Program-made: the position numbers and the translations under genes
Shown here: positions 20,999 to 30,038 of the stretch, piece after piece
How the letters are laid out: the number at the start of each line of letters is the position of its first letter
Position numbering within the stretch: the first letter of the stretch is position 1
Source: CAVQXR01 sp963717955
Lineage (GTDB): Bacteria; Actinomycetota; Thermoleophilia; Gaiellales; Gaiellaceae
Reading direction: 5' to 3'
Length of the DNA: 64,000 bases
Assembly (NCBI GenBank): GCA_963717955.1
Contig: CAVQXR010000001.1
Coordinates: 1,550,001 to 1,614,000, forward strand
Notes under the pieces: model-generated
What the model was told of the DNA's origin: nothing
The model's database searches: none
What the model saw: the letters and a program-made list of their open reading frames with translations, nothing else

Positions 20999-23796
20999 CC
21001 TCGAGCCGGAGCCTGCTCCTCCCGGTCGCGACGTCCACGCTGCGGTGGGTCCTCGTGCTCGCCGCGGTCCTGCTCGTCGCCCCCGTCACCGCACGCGCGG
21101 CAACGGCGGCTCAGGTCGCACCGTGGGAAGTGGCCGCCGAGGTCCGGACGCTCCTGGCCGACGCCGAGAAGGCCCTGATCCTGGAGGGGCCCGAAGAGGC
21201 GGCGGCGCAGGTCGACGAGGCCGTCGAGGCTGCCGCTCCGCTCCTCACCGGGCTCCGCGAGGCGGCGCCGGGCGCGGCCGACCGGCTCACGCAGTCGCTC
21301 GAGGCGGCCGGAGCGGCGGCCGCCGCAGGCGACCCGGCCGGGCTCGCTGCTGCGCGCGCCGACGCCTGGACGGCCGTGCTCGCCGGCGCGTATCGGGCGA
21401 CCCTCGATGCCGTCGCGGCGGGTGAAGCCGAGCGGGCCCGGGCCTGGCTGCTCGTACGGGACTTCCGCAGGCCGACGAGGTTCTCGCGGCCCGGGGCGGA
21501 CGCCACCCTCGCGCTCCAGGGGTTGTCCGAAGGGCGCACCACCCCCGTCCAGGCCGTGCCCCTCGTCCGGGCAGACCTCCTCGACACCTACCAGGCGCGC
21601 CTGCGCGCGGCGGTCGAGGCCGCCGACGTCGCCGTCGAGCGTGAGTACTGGGTCCGCGCGGCCGCAGAGACCGCCCTCGCACGCGGGTACGGCGCCATCC
21701 TCGATCCCTCCTATCGCTCACAGCGAGGCGCCGCAGGGGCCGATCGGCTCGCGGCGGCGCTCGCCGCCGTCGCCGCCGCGGCCCTGGCCACCGACGTCGG
21801 CGCGTACGCGTCGGCCAGGGCGCAGATCGACGAGGCACTGCTCGGCTTCCGCGCCGCTCCGCTCTCGAACGACGAGCAGCTCCGGCGAGCCGGCCAGCTC
21901 CAGCGCTTCCTCGCGCTCGTGCCGGTCGAATACGGCCGAGGGGTGAAGGACGGCCGCGTGACGAAGGACTTCGAGATCCAGGAGGCGATCACGTTCCGCG
22001 AGGGCGCCGCGCAGGCGTTCGGCGACCTCGAGTCGATCCTGCTCGAGCGAGACGAGGCGGCGACGCGGCGGATGGGCGAGCTCATCGGCACCCTGGGGGA
22101 CGACCTCGCGGCGGCAGCCCGGGGCGACGCGGTCGTCGAGCCGGATGCGATCGAGGCGACGACGGCGGAAGTGCTCGGGCTGGCCGAGTCGATCTTCCCG
22201 CCGGAGTGGAAGGACGCGGGCGCGGCGGCCGACTTCGACGTCATCAGCGGCGCTCTCGATCGCATCGAGGGCGCGGTCGAGGCCGGCCGCTACGCGGACG
22301 CCGAGCAGGCCCGCCTCGAGGCGTACGCGTTCTTCGAGTTCGGGCCCGAGCAGCGGTTGCGCGGGCTCGCCCCGGGACTCTTCGTGACCGTCGAGGGCCT
22401 GTTCTGGTACGGGGACGGGGACGTGCCGGGCCTCGCCCGGCTCGTCAAGCTCAAGGCGACCCCGCAGGAGGTCGCCGCCACCCGCGCAGCGCTCGACGAC
22501 GCGCTTGCAGACGCGGAGGCGGCGGTCGGCGCCGGCCCGAAGTCGACCGCCTCGGTGGTCACGAACACGTCCGTGATCGTGTTCCGGGAAGGCCTCGAGG
22601 CCGTACTCATCGTCGCGGCCCTGATGGCGGGGATGGTCGGCGCACAACGCCGCTTCCGCAGGCCCCTGCTCTGGGGCGTTGCGGGGGCGTTCGTCGCCAC
22701 GGCCGCGACCTGGTTGATCGCCCACTTCGTGCTGGGCTCTCTCTCGCGATACGGGGAGAAACTCGAGGCGATCGTGTCGGTCGTCGCGATCGCCGTGCTC
22801 CTCCTGATCCTGAACTGGTTCTACCACAAGGTCTACTGGAACGACCGCCTGGCCGGGTTCCACGGCCGCAAGAAGCGGCTCGTCAAGGCGGGGATCGTCG
22901 GCGCCGCGACCGCGCAGCTCGTCGGACTCGTCGCGCTCGGCTTCTCGAGCGTCTACCGGGAGGGCTTCGAGACCGTCCTCTTCCTGCAGGCGCTCGTGCT
23001 CGAGGCCGGGGTCGGCAGCGTCCTCCTGGGCGTCGGCCTGGGGCTCGTCGCGGTTCTCGCCGTCGCCGTGCTCGTCTTCGCGCTGGAGCGCAAGCTCCCC
23101 CACAGGAAGATGCTGATCGCGACCGGGGTGCTGATCCTCGCGGTGCTCGTCGTGATGGTCGGCCAGACCGTGCAGGTCCTGCAGGTCGTGGGCTGGCTGC
23201 CCGTCCACCCGATCAGCGGCCTGCAGCTTCCGTACTGGGCCGGCCTCTGGCTCGGCGTCTACCCGACCTGGGAGGGGCTCGGCGCCCAGCTCGTCGCGCT
23301 CGCGTTCGTGCTCGGCAGCTACTTCCTCGCCGAGGGGATGCGCACGCGCAAGCGGCGGCGCATCCTGGCCGCGCCGGTGGGCGCTCGGCCGCCCCGGGAG
23401 AGCGCAGGGCTGCCGGCCCCCGGAGCTGTCGCGGCCTCCGAGCAGGTGACGTCTCCGCCAGCCGTTCACAACGTCAGTCGGTCGCCCGTCAGGTGGCGCC
23501 CCGGGCCGCGGGGGACGGGGACGGAGGCTCAGAGCACGGACGGCGCGAGCTCGAGCGCGCCCAGGCCGTACCAGATCCCGAACGCCAGGCTCACGACGCC
23601 GAGCACCGGCGCCACCCGATTGAAGGCGCCGCGAACCGGACGGCTCACGAGGGTCGCTCCGAACCCGGTCGAGAGGATCGTCATCGAGACGGCGGTGAAG
23701 AGCGCGAGCACGACGAGTGCCGCCACGGCCGTCGTGGTCGACTCGACCGTCGCGACGACGAGCACGCCGACGCCCGCGCTGCCCCCCATCCCGTGA
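20995..23796 (+). CDS. efeU: FTR1-family iron permease with large extracytoplasmic domain
   Basis: 933-aa membrane protein. A signal segment (about 8-35) is followed by a roughly 490-residue Ala-rich helical extracytoplasmic region. The FTR1 permease core starts near 525 with the two iron-binding motifs REGLE (531-535) and REGFE (655-659) in transmembrane helices, and about seven membrane segments run to residue 785. This fused layout is known from bacterial FTR1 proteins. The last 150 residues are low-complexity, Pro/Thr/Arg-rich, and after 23529 are encoded antisense to the convergent nickel-transporter gene. That is an unusually long 268-bp overlap, because this frame has no earlier stop. 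The GTG start is set by the GTGA overlap with efeO. Confidence 0.88.
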   Translation: MTSSRSLLLPVATSTLRWVLVLAAVLLVAPVTARAATAAQVAPWEVAAEVRTLLADAEKALILEGPEEAAAQVDEAVEAAAPLLTGLREAAPGAADRLTQSLEAAGAAAAAGDPAGLAAARADAWTAVLAGAYRATLDAVAAGEAERARAWLLVRDFRRPTRFSRPGADATLALQGLSEGRTTPVQAVPLVRADLLDTYQARLRAAVEAADVAVEREYWVRAAAETALARGYGAILDPSYRSQRGAAGADRLAAALAAVAAAALATDVGAYASARAQIDEALLGFRAAPLSNDEQLRRAGQLQRFLALVPVEYGRGVKDGRVTKDFEIQEAITFREGAAQAFGDLESILLERDEAATRRMGELIGTLGDDLAAAARGDAVVEPDAIEATTAEVLGLAESIFPPEWKDAGAAADFDVISGALDRIEGAVEAGRYADAEQARLEAYAFFEFGPEQRLRGLAPGLFVTVEGLFWYGDGDVPGLARLVKLKATPQEVAATRAALDDALADAEAAVGAGPKSTASVVTNTSVIVFREGLEAVLIVAALMAGMVGAQRRFRRPLLWGVAGAFVATAATWLIAHFVLGSLSRYGEKLEAIVSVVAIAVLLLILNWFYHKVYWNDRLAGFHGRKKRLVKAGIVGAATAQLVGLVALGFSSVYREGFETVLFLQALVLEAGVGSVLLGVGLGLVAVLAVAVLVFALERKLPHRKMLIATGVLILAVLVVMVGQTVQVLQVVGWLPVHPISGLQLPYWAGLWLGVYPTWEGLGAQLVALAFVLGSYFLAEGMRTRKRRRILAAPVGARPPRESAGLPAPGAVAASEQVTSPPAVHNVSRSPVRWRPGPRGTGTEAQSTDGASSSAPRPYQIPNARLTTPSTGATRLKAPRTGRLTRVAPNPVERIVIETAVKSASTTSAATAVVVDSTVATTSTPTPALPPIP

Positions 23797-24272
23797 GCGA
23801 GCCCGATGCCGAACGCAGCGAGCGGTGTGCGCACGCGATGGGCGTGGCCGTCCAGGCGCGCCGGCTCGTGGGCATGGAGATGGGTGTGCGTGCGTCCCTC
23901 GTGCTCGTGCGGGTGAACGTGGAAGTGCCCCTGACGCCAGCGGAGGATCAGCCTCACCGCGAGCGTCACGATCACGACCGCGATGAGCGCCTCCGCAGCC
24001 TGCTGGAGGCGTTCGGGCAGGTACTGATTGAGGAGAATGATCGGGAGCCCGAAGGCGAGGAGGGTCACCGCATGTCCGAGTCCCCAGAACAGGCCGAGGC
24101 GGGCCGCCCCGCTCACGGCCCGCCTCGTGCCGCCCGCGACGAGCGACGTGACGGCGGCGAGGTGATCGGGGTCGGTCGCGTGACGCAGACCGAGCAGCAC
24201 CGCGACGACGATGACGATCCAGACGGTCGCGCCGTCGGAGAGAGCCACGATCCGTTCGTCGAGTCCGAACAT
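23529..24272 (-). CDS. NicO/HoxN-type nickel-cobalt permease, short form
   Basis: 247-aa polytopic membrane protein. TM2 contains HATDPDH (31-37), the HX4DH signature of nickel/cobalt transporters. A His-rich cytoplasmic loop (HFHVHPHEHEGRTHTHLHAHE, about 115-135) separates two membrane halves; the second has GLAHGMGGSAGVGVL and a small-residue-rich helix. It probably moves Ni2+ or Co2+, with direction not decidable. It lies 59 bp after a larger NicO gene in the same minus-strand operon. Its 3' third is overlapped by the antisense tail of the FTR1 gene. Confidence 0.85.
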   Translation of the reverse strand: MFGLDERIVALSDGATVWIVIVVAVLLGLRHATDPDHLAAVTSLVAGGTRRAVSGAARLGLFWGLGHAVTLLAFGLPIILLNQYLPERLQQAAEALIAVVIVTLAVRLILRWRQGHFHVHPHEHEGRTHTHLHAHEPARLDGHAHRVRTPLAAFGIGLAHGMGGSAGVGVLVVATVESTTTAVAALVVLALFTAVSMTILSTGFGATLVSRPVRGAFNRVAPVLGVVSLAFGIWYGLGALELAPSVL

Positions 24273-24331
24273 GGTCTACCCCCTCATTGCTATCCGATGC
24301 GGCCGGTATTCGTCGGACGGCGCCAGACGGT

Positions 24332-25810
24332 TCAGCCGAGCGCGGGCACCGCGCGCGCCGTCATCGCGACTCCGAACCCCACGATCACGAGCGCGCTCAG
24401 CGCCGGGAGCACCCGAATCGCCCGGCCGTCGCCGCTCCAGCGGCCGAACAGCCCCCTGGCGCTGATCGCCACGAGACCGATCGCGGTGATCGTCGCCGCG
24501 AGCCCGACGCTGAAGGCCAGGATCAGCACGAGCCCGTACCCGACACGGTGGAGCGATATCGCCGCGAGCAGGACGACGAGAGCCGACGGACACGGGAGCA
24601 GGCCGCCCGAGATGCCGACGCCGAGCAGCCCGCTCCAACCCTGTCTCTCTGTGCGCGAATGGTCGTGCTCAGGACCGTCGGAGTGCCGATGGGCTTCGCC
24701 GCTTGCCCGGCCGTGGCCGTGGCCGTGGCCGTGAGGATGCTCGTGGGCATGCGCGTGCTCCTGTCCGCCTCCAACGGGCCGGCCGTGTCGAAATCGTCCG
24801 CGTACCCGCGCACGAAGGGCGCCGAGGCCCACGACAACGACGAGCAACGCTGCCGCGAGGTTGATCCAGGGGTACAGGTCAGCCGGGACGATGAGCTCCG
24901 ACAGGGCAAGCGTCACCAGGCCGAGCCCGAACACGCCGATCGTGTGGGTGACGGTGACGATCAAGCCGAGCCAGAGTGCCTGACGGTACGTACCGCTCGT
25001 ACCCACGAGGTAGGCGGCGACGATCGCCTTGCCGTGTCCTGGGCTCAGCGCGTGCGCGGCTCCCCAGAACATGGCGACCAGCAGTGAGACGAGAACGACA
25101 CCCACGCTCATGTCTCGGCGCGCGACGAGGGCCGCGAAGCCGTCCTCGCTCGCCGGTTCCTCGACGATCGGAGGCTCGGGGCTGCCCGTGCCGAGCACCG
25201 GCGGTGAGCCTGACATCTCTCCCGGCGTCACGGACGCTGCCGCTGTCCTGACGTCCGGCGGGCTCCGGAGGAGGTCGTCCTCCGGGTAGGAACGCAAACC
25301 GTTGCTGACACTCTCGGCCGGGACGCTGGAGAAGGACACGCTCGCTCCGGCGGCAGGTACGAGGACGATCTCGCGCCAGCCGATCCGGTTTGGGAAGCCC
25401 ACGTTGGCAAGGGCCAGCTCCACCGGCTTCCCCGGCTCGAGCCGCTCCGAGACGAGCACGAGCTCGAGCCGGGTGGTGGGCAGATCCCCCGACCCGGCCG
25501 GAAAGGCGATCCGGTGGTCGATCGCCTCGAGCGCGAGCGGACGTCCGTCCGCAGTCAGGGTCAGCCCCCGGGCGACGCGGTCCGACAGCTGCGCGGCATA
25601 CGCGTCACGCCCCTCGGCGGCGAGCTCGTCCCGCTCCTCGAAGGTCGGGATCTCCGCCATGTCGAGCACGTGGAGCACGTAGACGCGGTCGCCGGACGGC
25701 TGGATCAGGGTGAACTGGTTGACCGTGAAGTTGCCGAGCGGGTGCGCGGATGCAGCGGCGGGAAGAAGCAGGACGAGCGCGGCGGCGAGGGCGAGCATCG
25801 TCCGGCGCAT
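24332..25810 (-). CDS. NicO-family nickel-cobalt transporter with N-terminal extracytoplasmic domain
   Basis: 492-aa protein. A signal peptide (MRRTMLALAAALVLLLPAAA) is cleaved before HPLGNFTVN, giving a roughly 200-residue beta-rich extracytoplasmic domain. The RcnA/NicO-like membrane domain (about 235-490) contains GAAHALSPGHGKAIVAAYL (HX4GH variant of the metal motif), a His-rich loop (HAHAHEHPHGHGHGH) and LLPCPSALVVLLAAI. Such proteins are linked to nickel or cobalt transport. The ATG overlaps the preceding TPR gene's stop by one base (TGATG). The neighbours are the TPR and DUF4331 genes upstream and another NicO gene downstream. Confidence 0.85.
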   Translation of the reverse strand: MRRTMLALAAALVLLLPAAASAHPLGNFTVNQFTLIQPSGDRVYVLHVLDMAEIPTFEERDELAAEGRDAYAAQLSDRVARGLTLTADGRPLALEAIDHRIAFPAGSGDLPTTRLELVLVSERLEPGKPVELALANVGFPNRIGWREIVLVPAAGASVSFSSVPAESVSNGLRSYPEDDLLRSPPDVRTAAASVTPGEMSGSPPVLGTGSPEPPIVEEPASEDGFAALVARRDMSVGVVLVSLLVAMFWGAAHALSPGHGKAIVAAYLVGTSGTYRQALWLGLIVTVTHTIGVFGLGLVTLALSELIVPADLYPWINLAAALLVVVVGLGALRARVRGRFRHGRPVGGGQEHAHAHEHPHGHGHGHGRASGEAHRHSDGPEHDHSRTERQGWSGLLGVGISGGLLPCPSALVVLLAAISLHRVGYGLVLILAFSVGLAATITAIGLVAISARGLFGRWSGDGRAIRVLPALSALVIVGFGVAMTARAVPALG

Positions 25811-27132
25811 CAGTCCACCGCCTCCCGAGCCACCGCTGCCCAGATCGGCGAGAACTGTGGGTTCAGCTCGAGCGCGCGGCGGAAGAACCTCGACGCGGAG
25901 CGGTCGTTGCCGAGGCAGCGCTCGATCATCGCCCGGTGGAACAGCTTCGTCGCATCGAGCGTGCCGAGCCGCAGGGCCCGCGCGGAGTACGGCAACGCCT
26001 CCCGGCAGCGCCCAGCCCGCTGCAGCGCCCACGCAAGGGTGTCGTCGCCGTCGATGCTCGGGCGCTCCGCGCGGGCGCTGCGCGCGAGCGCGACCGCCTC
26101 CTCGGGCCTGAGCCCGTGATCCGCGTAGTAGGCGGCGGTCTCGAGATCGGTCGAGACGCCATTCGCGGCGAACAGGTCGTGCATGACCTCCAACAGGCGC
26201 GCCTGCTCGTCCGCGAGCGCCTGCTCGTCGGACGCTCGATACAGATCCTCGAGCTGTGCGACGAACTGGGGCAGCGGGATTCGCTCCACCGCCCGGCGCT
26301 GGAGCTCGACGGCACGCTCGAGATCTCCCCGGGCGGCCTCGACCTGGGCGAGGGCGTCGAACGCGTGGGCATAGCCCGGGTCGACCGTGAGGGCGCGACG
26401 ATAGCTCGTGGCTGCCCGATCGAGATCACCCGTCGACCAGTGCAGCTTGCCGAGCTGAACGAGCGCCCAGGCCTGAGGCTCAGCGGTGCCTCGCGCGGCC
26501 TCCACGGCGAGCTCCATCGCCTCGATCGCCTCTGGCACGTCTCCGCGAAGCTCGCGGGCATGGGAGACGCGCGCGTAGGCCGTGAGCCCCGGCTTCAGCG
26601 TCGCGAGCTGGTCGAAGGCCGCGAACGCTTCCTCGTAGCGACCGAGCTCCAGGAGCGCATCGCCGATCACTCCGTACGTCCGTGCCGTGGTCGGGGAGAG
26701 CGCGCGGGCGCGTCGTCCGAACTCGAGCGCCGCCACGAAGTCGTGACGTGCGAGCGCCAGGGAGCCGAGCCCGCTGGTTGCCACCACATCGTCCGGGGAG
26801 AGCTCGAGTGCTTGCAGGAGGACGCCCTCGGACTTCGTGTAGTAGACGGGGTCGCCGGTCTCTCTTGCACGCTGCTGGTAGGCGAGCCCCAGCAGCCCGA
26901 GCGACCGGACGTCGCGCGGATCCGTCCGCACCGCCGCCTGCAGTTCCGCAACGAGCCCTCCCGTGTCGCCTAGGGAGAAGCCGGAGAGCGCGTGCTCCCA
27001 CACGGCGTTCGCATCGGGAACCGGGCCGGGCCGGGCCTCACCGTCGCCTCGGAGGATCCCTCCGAGCAGCACGGCGACGGTGAGCACCAGGGCGACACCG
27101 CCCGCAAGCAAGGTCCTCTTCCCTCTGATCAT
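25810..27132 (-). CDS. membrane-anchored TPR protein
   Basis: 440 aa. One N-terminal membrane anchor (about 8-30) is followed by at least seven tetratricopeptide-like repeats facing outward, with typical segments such as LLGLAYQQRA, TYGVIGDALLELGRYEEAFAAF, SYRRALTVDPGYAHAFDALAQVEAARGD and FFRRALELNPQFSPIWAAV. The binding partner is unknown. Its place between DUF4331 and a NicO transporter, with a 1-nt stop/start overlap, suggests a scaffold for that extracytoplasmic metal-related system. Confidence 0.85.
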   Translation of the reverse strand: MIRGKRTLLAGGVALVLTVAVLLGGILRGDGEARPGPVPDANAVWEHALSGFSLGDTGGLVAELQAAVRTDPRDVRSLGLLGLAYQQRARETGDPVYYTKSEGVLLQALELSPDDVVATSGLGSLALARHDFVAALEFGRRARALSPTTARTYGVIGDALLELGRYEEAFAAFDQLATLKPGLTAYARVSHARELRGDVPEAIEAMELAVEAARGTAEPQAWALVQLGKLHWSTGDLDRAATSYRRALTVDPGYAHAFDALAQVEAARGDLERAVELQRRAVERIPLPQFVAQLEDLYRASDEQALADEQARLLEVMHDLFAANGVSTDLETAAYYADHGLRPEEAVALARSARAERPSIDGDDTLAWALQRAGRCREALPYSARALRLGTLDATKLFHRAMIERCLGNDRSASRFFRRALELNPQFSPIWAAVAREAVD

Positions 27133-27196
27133 TCCGTTCCGTTGCCTCCACGCGGATCGCGGGAGGGGCCCCGGCCGGGGCCCCTCCCGGCGGTCG

Positions 27197-28522
27197 CTAC
27201 GGCGTCACCGGCTGCAGCGCTCCGTGGCCGTTCGCGTAGCCTTCGTGCGGCAGCGCGACGTAGGGGAACGTCGACTGATACGGCTTGTCGTTCGCATCGA
27301 CGCCGTCCCCGAGCACGACCGGCCAGTACTGCGGGGTGAAGAGCGCCCCTTCGAGGCCGTTCTCGGCGATGTCGATCACGTCGTCGACGAGCCGCCGACC
27401 GTTCGGCCACCCGGCGAGGTCGCCCAGAGCGGCTCCGTAGCGATTGGGGTTCACGGTCGGCGCGATCGAGAGGTTCAGGCGCAGCATGTCGCTGTCGCGG
27501 GTTCCGAACCTGTTCAGCCCGTCGAGACCCTGGTGGAAGATCGCCAGCAGATCGGTCCTGCCGGTGGTCGGGATCTCGAGGCCGTAGAGCTGGTTGATCA
27601 CGCCCGCGAGGGTCGGCTCGGTGAGAAAGCCGTTGTACCGGGCGTCGCCGGCCGGCCTGCGGGCGTTCCACTCGTCCTTGAGCGTCGTCGGGATCAGCAG
27701 CTCGTTGGTGAGCGGATTCCCGAGACGGGAGACCTGTACCCACCGGTGACCCTGCTTTCCGACGTATGCCGCAGGGCGGGAGGCCGAGGCCCAGGCACCG
27801 ACGATGTCGCCGTCGCCCTCGAGCACGCTCTTCGAGAGCTGAAGCGCGGTGACGTGCACGTTGAAGCCCGCGAACGAGTCGCTGCCGCCTCCCGTGCTGC
27901 CCGTCCCGTTGCGAATCGTCACCGAGTCGAACGCGGCTGCGATGTCGCCGTAGAACGGGTCGTCGGCCTGACCGACGAACGCCTTCCCACCCGCGATCGC
28001 CTTGATCTGCGAGTTGAAGATCGACTGGTAGTTCGGCGTGAACGTCGGCCCGATGTTGTTCGGCCCGACGACGAGGTTCCGGCTGATGACCGTGGCCCGG
28101 CCGTTGGCGATCCGCGTCAGCATCCCGTACTGGCAGGCCCCGCCGATGCAGCCGAGTGGTCCGAAGCTCGCGTCCGGATTGTCGCGGAACTCGAACCGAT
28201 AGACGATGTCCGCACGCGCGTCGCCCGTGTTGTCGATGTTGATGTCATACCGGGCGTGCGTCGAGAACCCGTACCAGTTGGGTCCGGCCGAGGGCTCCTC
28301 GAACGGGATCCAGTCGGCGATCAGCGTCACCGTTTCCGGGTTGTCGGGGCTCACGAACGCGTAGAAGTCCGTCACGTCGGCCGTCGGGTCCTGCGAGATG
28401 AGCGGGGCCTCACGGTGGCTCGCCGAGGTCGCCGCCTCCGGTGCCGACCCGACGCTCAGCCCAAGGGTGGCCGCGAGCGCGGCGCCCAACACGAACAGCG
28501 CGAGGAGCTTCATCCTCCTCAT
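27197..28522 (-). CDS. DUF4331 secreted protein
   Basis: 441 aa. An N-terminal signal (MRRMKLLALFVLGAALAATLGL) is followed directly by the DUF4331 hallmark ASHREAPLISQDPTADVTDFYAF. The beta-rich body contains ADWIPFEEPSAGPNWY, YDINIDNTGDARADIVYRF and ADDPFYGD. The molecular function of DUF4331 is not established. The ATG has an AAAGGAGG Shine-Dalgarno. It starts the minus-strand operon with the TPR and NicO genes and is divergent from the ECF sigma gene, which could control it. Confidence 0.9.
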   Translation of the reverse strand: MRRMKLLALFVLGAALAATLGLSVGSAPEAATSASHREAPLISQDPTADVTDFYAFVSPDNPETVTLIADWIPFEEPSAGPNWYGFSTHARYDINIDNTGDARADIVYRFEFRDNPDASFGPLGCIGGACQYGMLTRIANGRATVISRNLVVGPNNIGPTFTPNYQSIFNSQIKAIAGGKAFVGQADDPFYGDIAAAFDSVTIRNGTGSTGGGSDSFAGFNVHVTALQLSKSVLEGDGDIVGAWASASRPAAYVGKQGHRWVQVSRLGNPLTNELLIPTTLKDEWNARRPAGDARYNGFLTEPTLAGVINQLYGLEIPTTGRTDLLAIFHQGLDGLNRFGTRDSDMLRLNLSIAPTVNPNRYGAALGDLAGWPNGRRLVDDVIDIAENGLEGALFTPQYWPVVLGDGVDANDKPYQSTFPYVALPHEGYANGHGALQPVTP

Positions 28523-28726
28523 GCGTCCTCCTTTCCCTGTCGTTGCTTCCGTCTCCCAGCTGGTGCTGGCCGGCCCGTCCTCGTGGGCCGCGGGTGGTTC
28601 GTGCAACCGGCCGGATCGGTTCGGCGTCCCGGTCGGCCCGGCCGCGAACCGATGCACGGCCGCCCGCGAATGCCCGGCATGCAGGCGAATGCCAGGAGCG
28701 TGGTAGCGTTCCCCGCCGCCCGCGTG

Positions 28727-29320
28727 ATGCCCAAGGATCTCGCGCACCTATCCGACGAGGCGCTGGTCGCACTCGTCGTGCGCTCGGAGCAGGCCGCGCT
28801 CGCCGAGCTGTACGACCGCTACGGGCGGGTCGCTTACAGCCTCGCCCACCGGGTCCTGCGCGACCCGGCCCTGGCGGAGGACGCGGTGCAGGAGGCGTTT
28901 CTCTCCGTCTGGCGGTCGGCCGGCCGCTTCATGCCGGAGCGGGCCAAGGCGAGCACGTGGATCCTCACTCTCGTCCACCGCCGCGCGGTCGACCTCGTCC
29001 GCCGCGAGGAACGGCGGCGCTCGGAGCCGCTCGGCCCGTCACACGAGGCCGACGACCGCGCCACGGAAGAGGTGGCGTGGCTCCGGCTCCAGCGGGAGCA
29101 GGTGCAGGAGGCGCTGCGCCGGCTTCCCGACCAGCAGCGTGAGGCGCTCGAGCTCGCCTACTACGGCGGCTTCACGCAGAGCGAGCTGGCGGAGAGGCTG
29201 GGGCAGCCGCTCGGTACGATCAAATCGAGAATGTTCGCCGGGCTCGCAACGATGCGCGAGTTGCTGAACGAGCCGGGCACCGAGGAGACGCGATGGAGCC
29301 CCAGGGAATCCACGAGCTGA
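28727..29320 (+). CDS. ECF RNA polymerase sigma factor (SigK-like)
   Basis: 197 aa with region 2 (ALAELYDRYGRVAYSLAHRVLRD, DAVQEAFLSVWRSAGRF) and region 4 (LRRLPDQQREALELAYYGGFTQSELAERLGQPLGTIKSRMFAGLATMRELL), separated by a short charged linker: the two-domain ECF layout. ATG 28727 is chosen because the domain begins right after it. An in-frame ATG at 28679 would add 16 residues, and neither has a clear ribosome site. The anti-sigma gene overlaps its 3' end by 28 bp. Likely targets are its own operon and the divergent DUF4331 operon (inference from position). Confidence 0.93.
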   Translation: MPKDLAHLSDEALVALVVRSEQAALAELYDRYGRVAYSLAHRVLRDPALAEDAVQEAFLSVWRSAGRFMPERAKASTWILTLVHRRAVDLVRREERRRSEPLGPSHEADDRATEEVAWLRLQREQVQEALRRLPDQQREALELAYYGGFTQSELAERLGQPLGTIKSRMFAGLATMRELLNEPGTEETRWSPRESTS

Positions 29321-30003
29321 CGGCCGCGTACGCCCTCAACGCGCTCGATCCCGAGGAGGAGGGCGAGTTCGAGGAGCACCTGCGCCGCTGCCCCCGGTGC
29401 CGAGCGGAGCTGGCCGAGTTGCAGGAGGCGGCAGCCGCGCTCGCGTTCGGTACCGACAGCTTCGAGCCGGCGTCGTCGCTGCGCGAGCGGATCCTCGAGC
29501 AGGCGGCCGCCGAACGCCCGAACGTGGTCCCTCTCCCCACCGGACATCGACGGGTGGTGATCGCGCTCGGTGCGGTCGCGGCGGTCGCGGCGGTGGTCGC
29601 GATCGTCCTCGGGATCTGGGCCTCCTCGCTCGCGGGCGATCTGTCCGACCAGGAGCAGCTCGCGGTCGAGCAGGCGCAGGTGATCGACTTGCTTGCCGAG
29701 CAGGTCGCGCAGGTGGGCCTCGAGGGACTGGACGGCACGTTGATCGTGAACGGCGGCGGCGAGGGGGCGCTCGTCCTCAGCAACGTGGGTGCCGCGCCCG
29801 CGGGAAAGACCTACCAGGCGTGGGTGGTCGTCGACGGCGAGCCACGCCCGGCGGGCGTCTTCGAGGGCGGCGACCCGACCTCGATCGTCCGCCTGACCGA
29901 ACGCGTGCCCGCCGGCGCGATCGTCGCGGTCACCGTCGAGGACGACGGCGGCGAGCCGGCGCCCACGTCCGAGCCGATCGCGGCGACACCGACACTCGAC
30001 TGA
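29293..30003 (+). CDS. RskA-like anti-sigma factor
   Basis: 236 aa. The N-terminal zinc-binding anti-sigma domain has His29, Cys33 and Cys36 in EEHLRRCPRC (H-X3-C-X2-C). One transmembrane helix lies at about 95-118 (VVIALGAVAAVAAVVAIVLGIWA), and the extracytoplasmic RskA domain follows (GTLIVNGGGEGALVLSNVGAAPAGKTYQAWVVVDG). It would hold the upstream sigma factor inactive until regulated proteolysis. The start overlaps the sigma gene by 28 bp, and expression is probably balanced by coupling. Confidence 0.92.
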   Translation: MEPQGIHELTAAYALNALDPEEEGEFEEHLRRCPRCRAELAELQEAAAALAFGTDSFEPASSLRERILEQAAAERPNVVPLPTGHRRVVIALGAVAAVAAVVAIVLGIWASSLAGDLSDQEQLAVEQAQVIDLLAEQVAQVGLEGLDGTLIVNGGGEGALVLSNVGAAPAGKTYQAWVVVDGEPRPAGVFEGGDPTSIVRLTERVPAGAIVAVTVEDDGGEPAPTSEPIAATPTLD

Positions 30004-30038
30004 GTCGCTCGCCGGCCCGGCGCCGTACAATCGTCTGG

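Noticed and set aside
26963..28726. A 785-codon reading of the sigma-factor frame extending far upstream
   Set aside because: The upstream part is antisense to the TPR and DUF4331 genes and lacks homology; the sigma factor begins near 28727.
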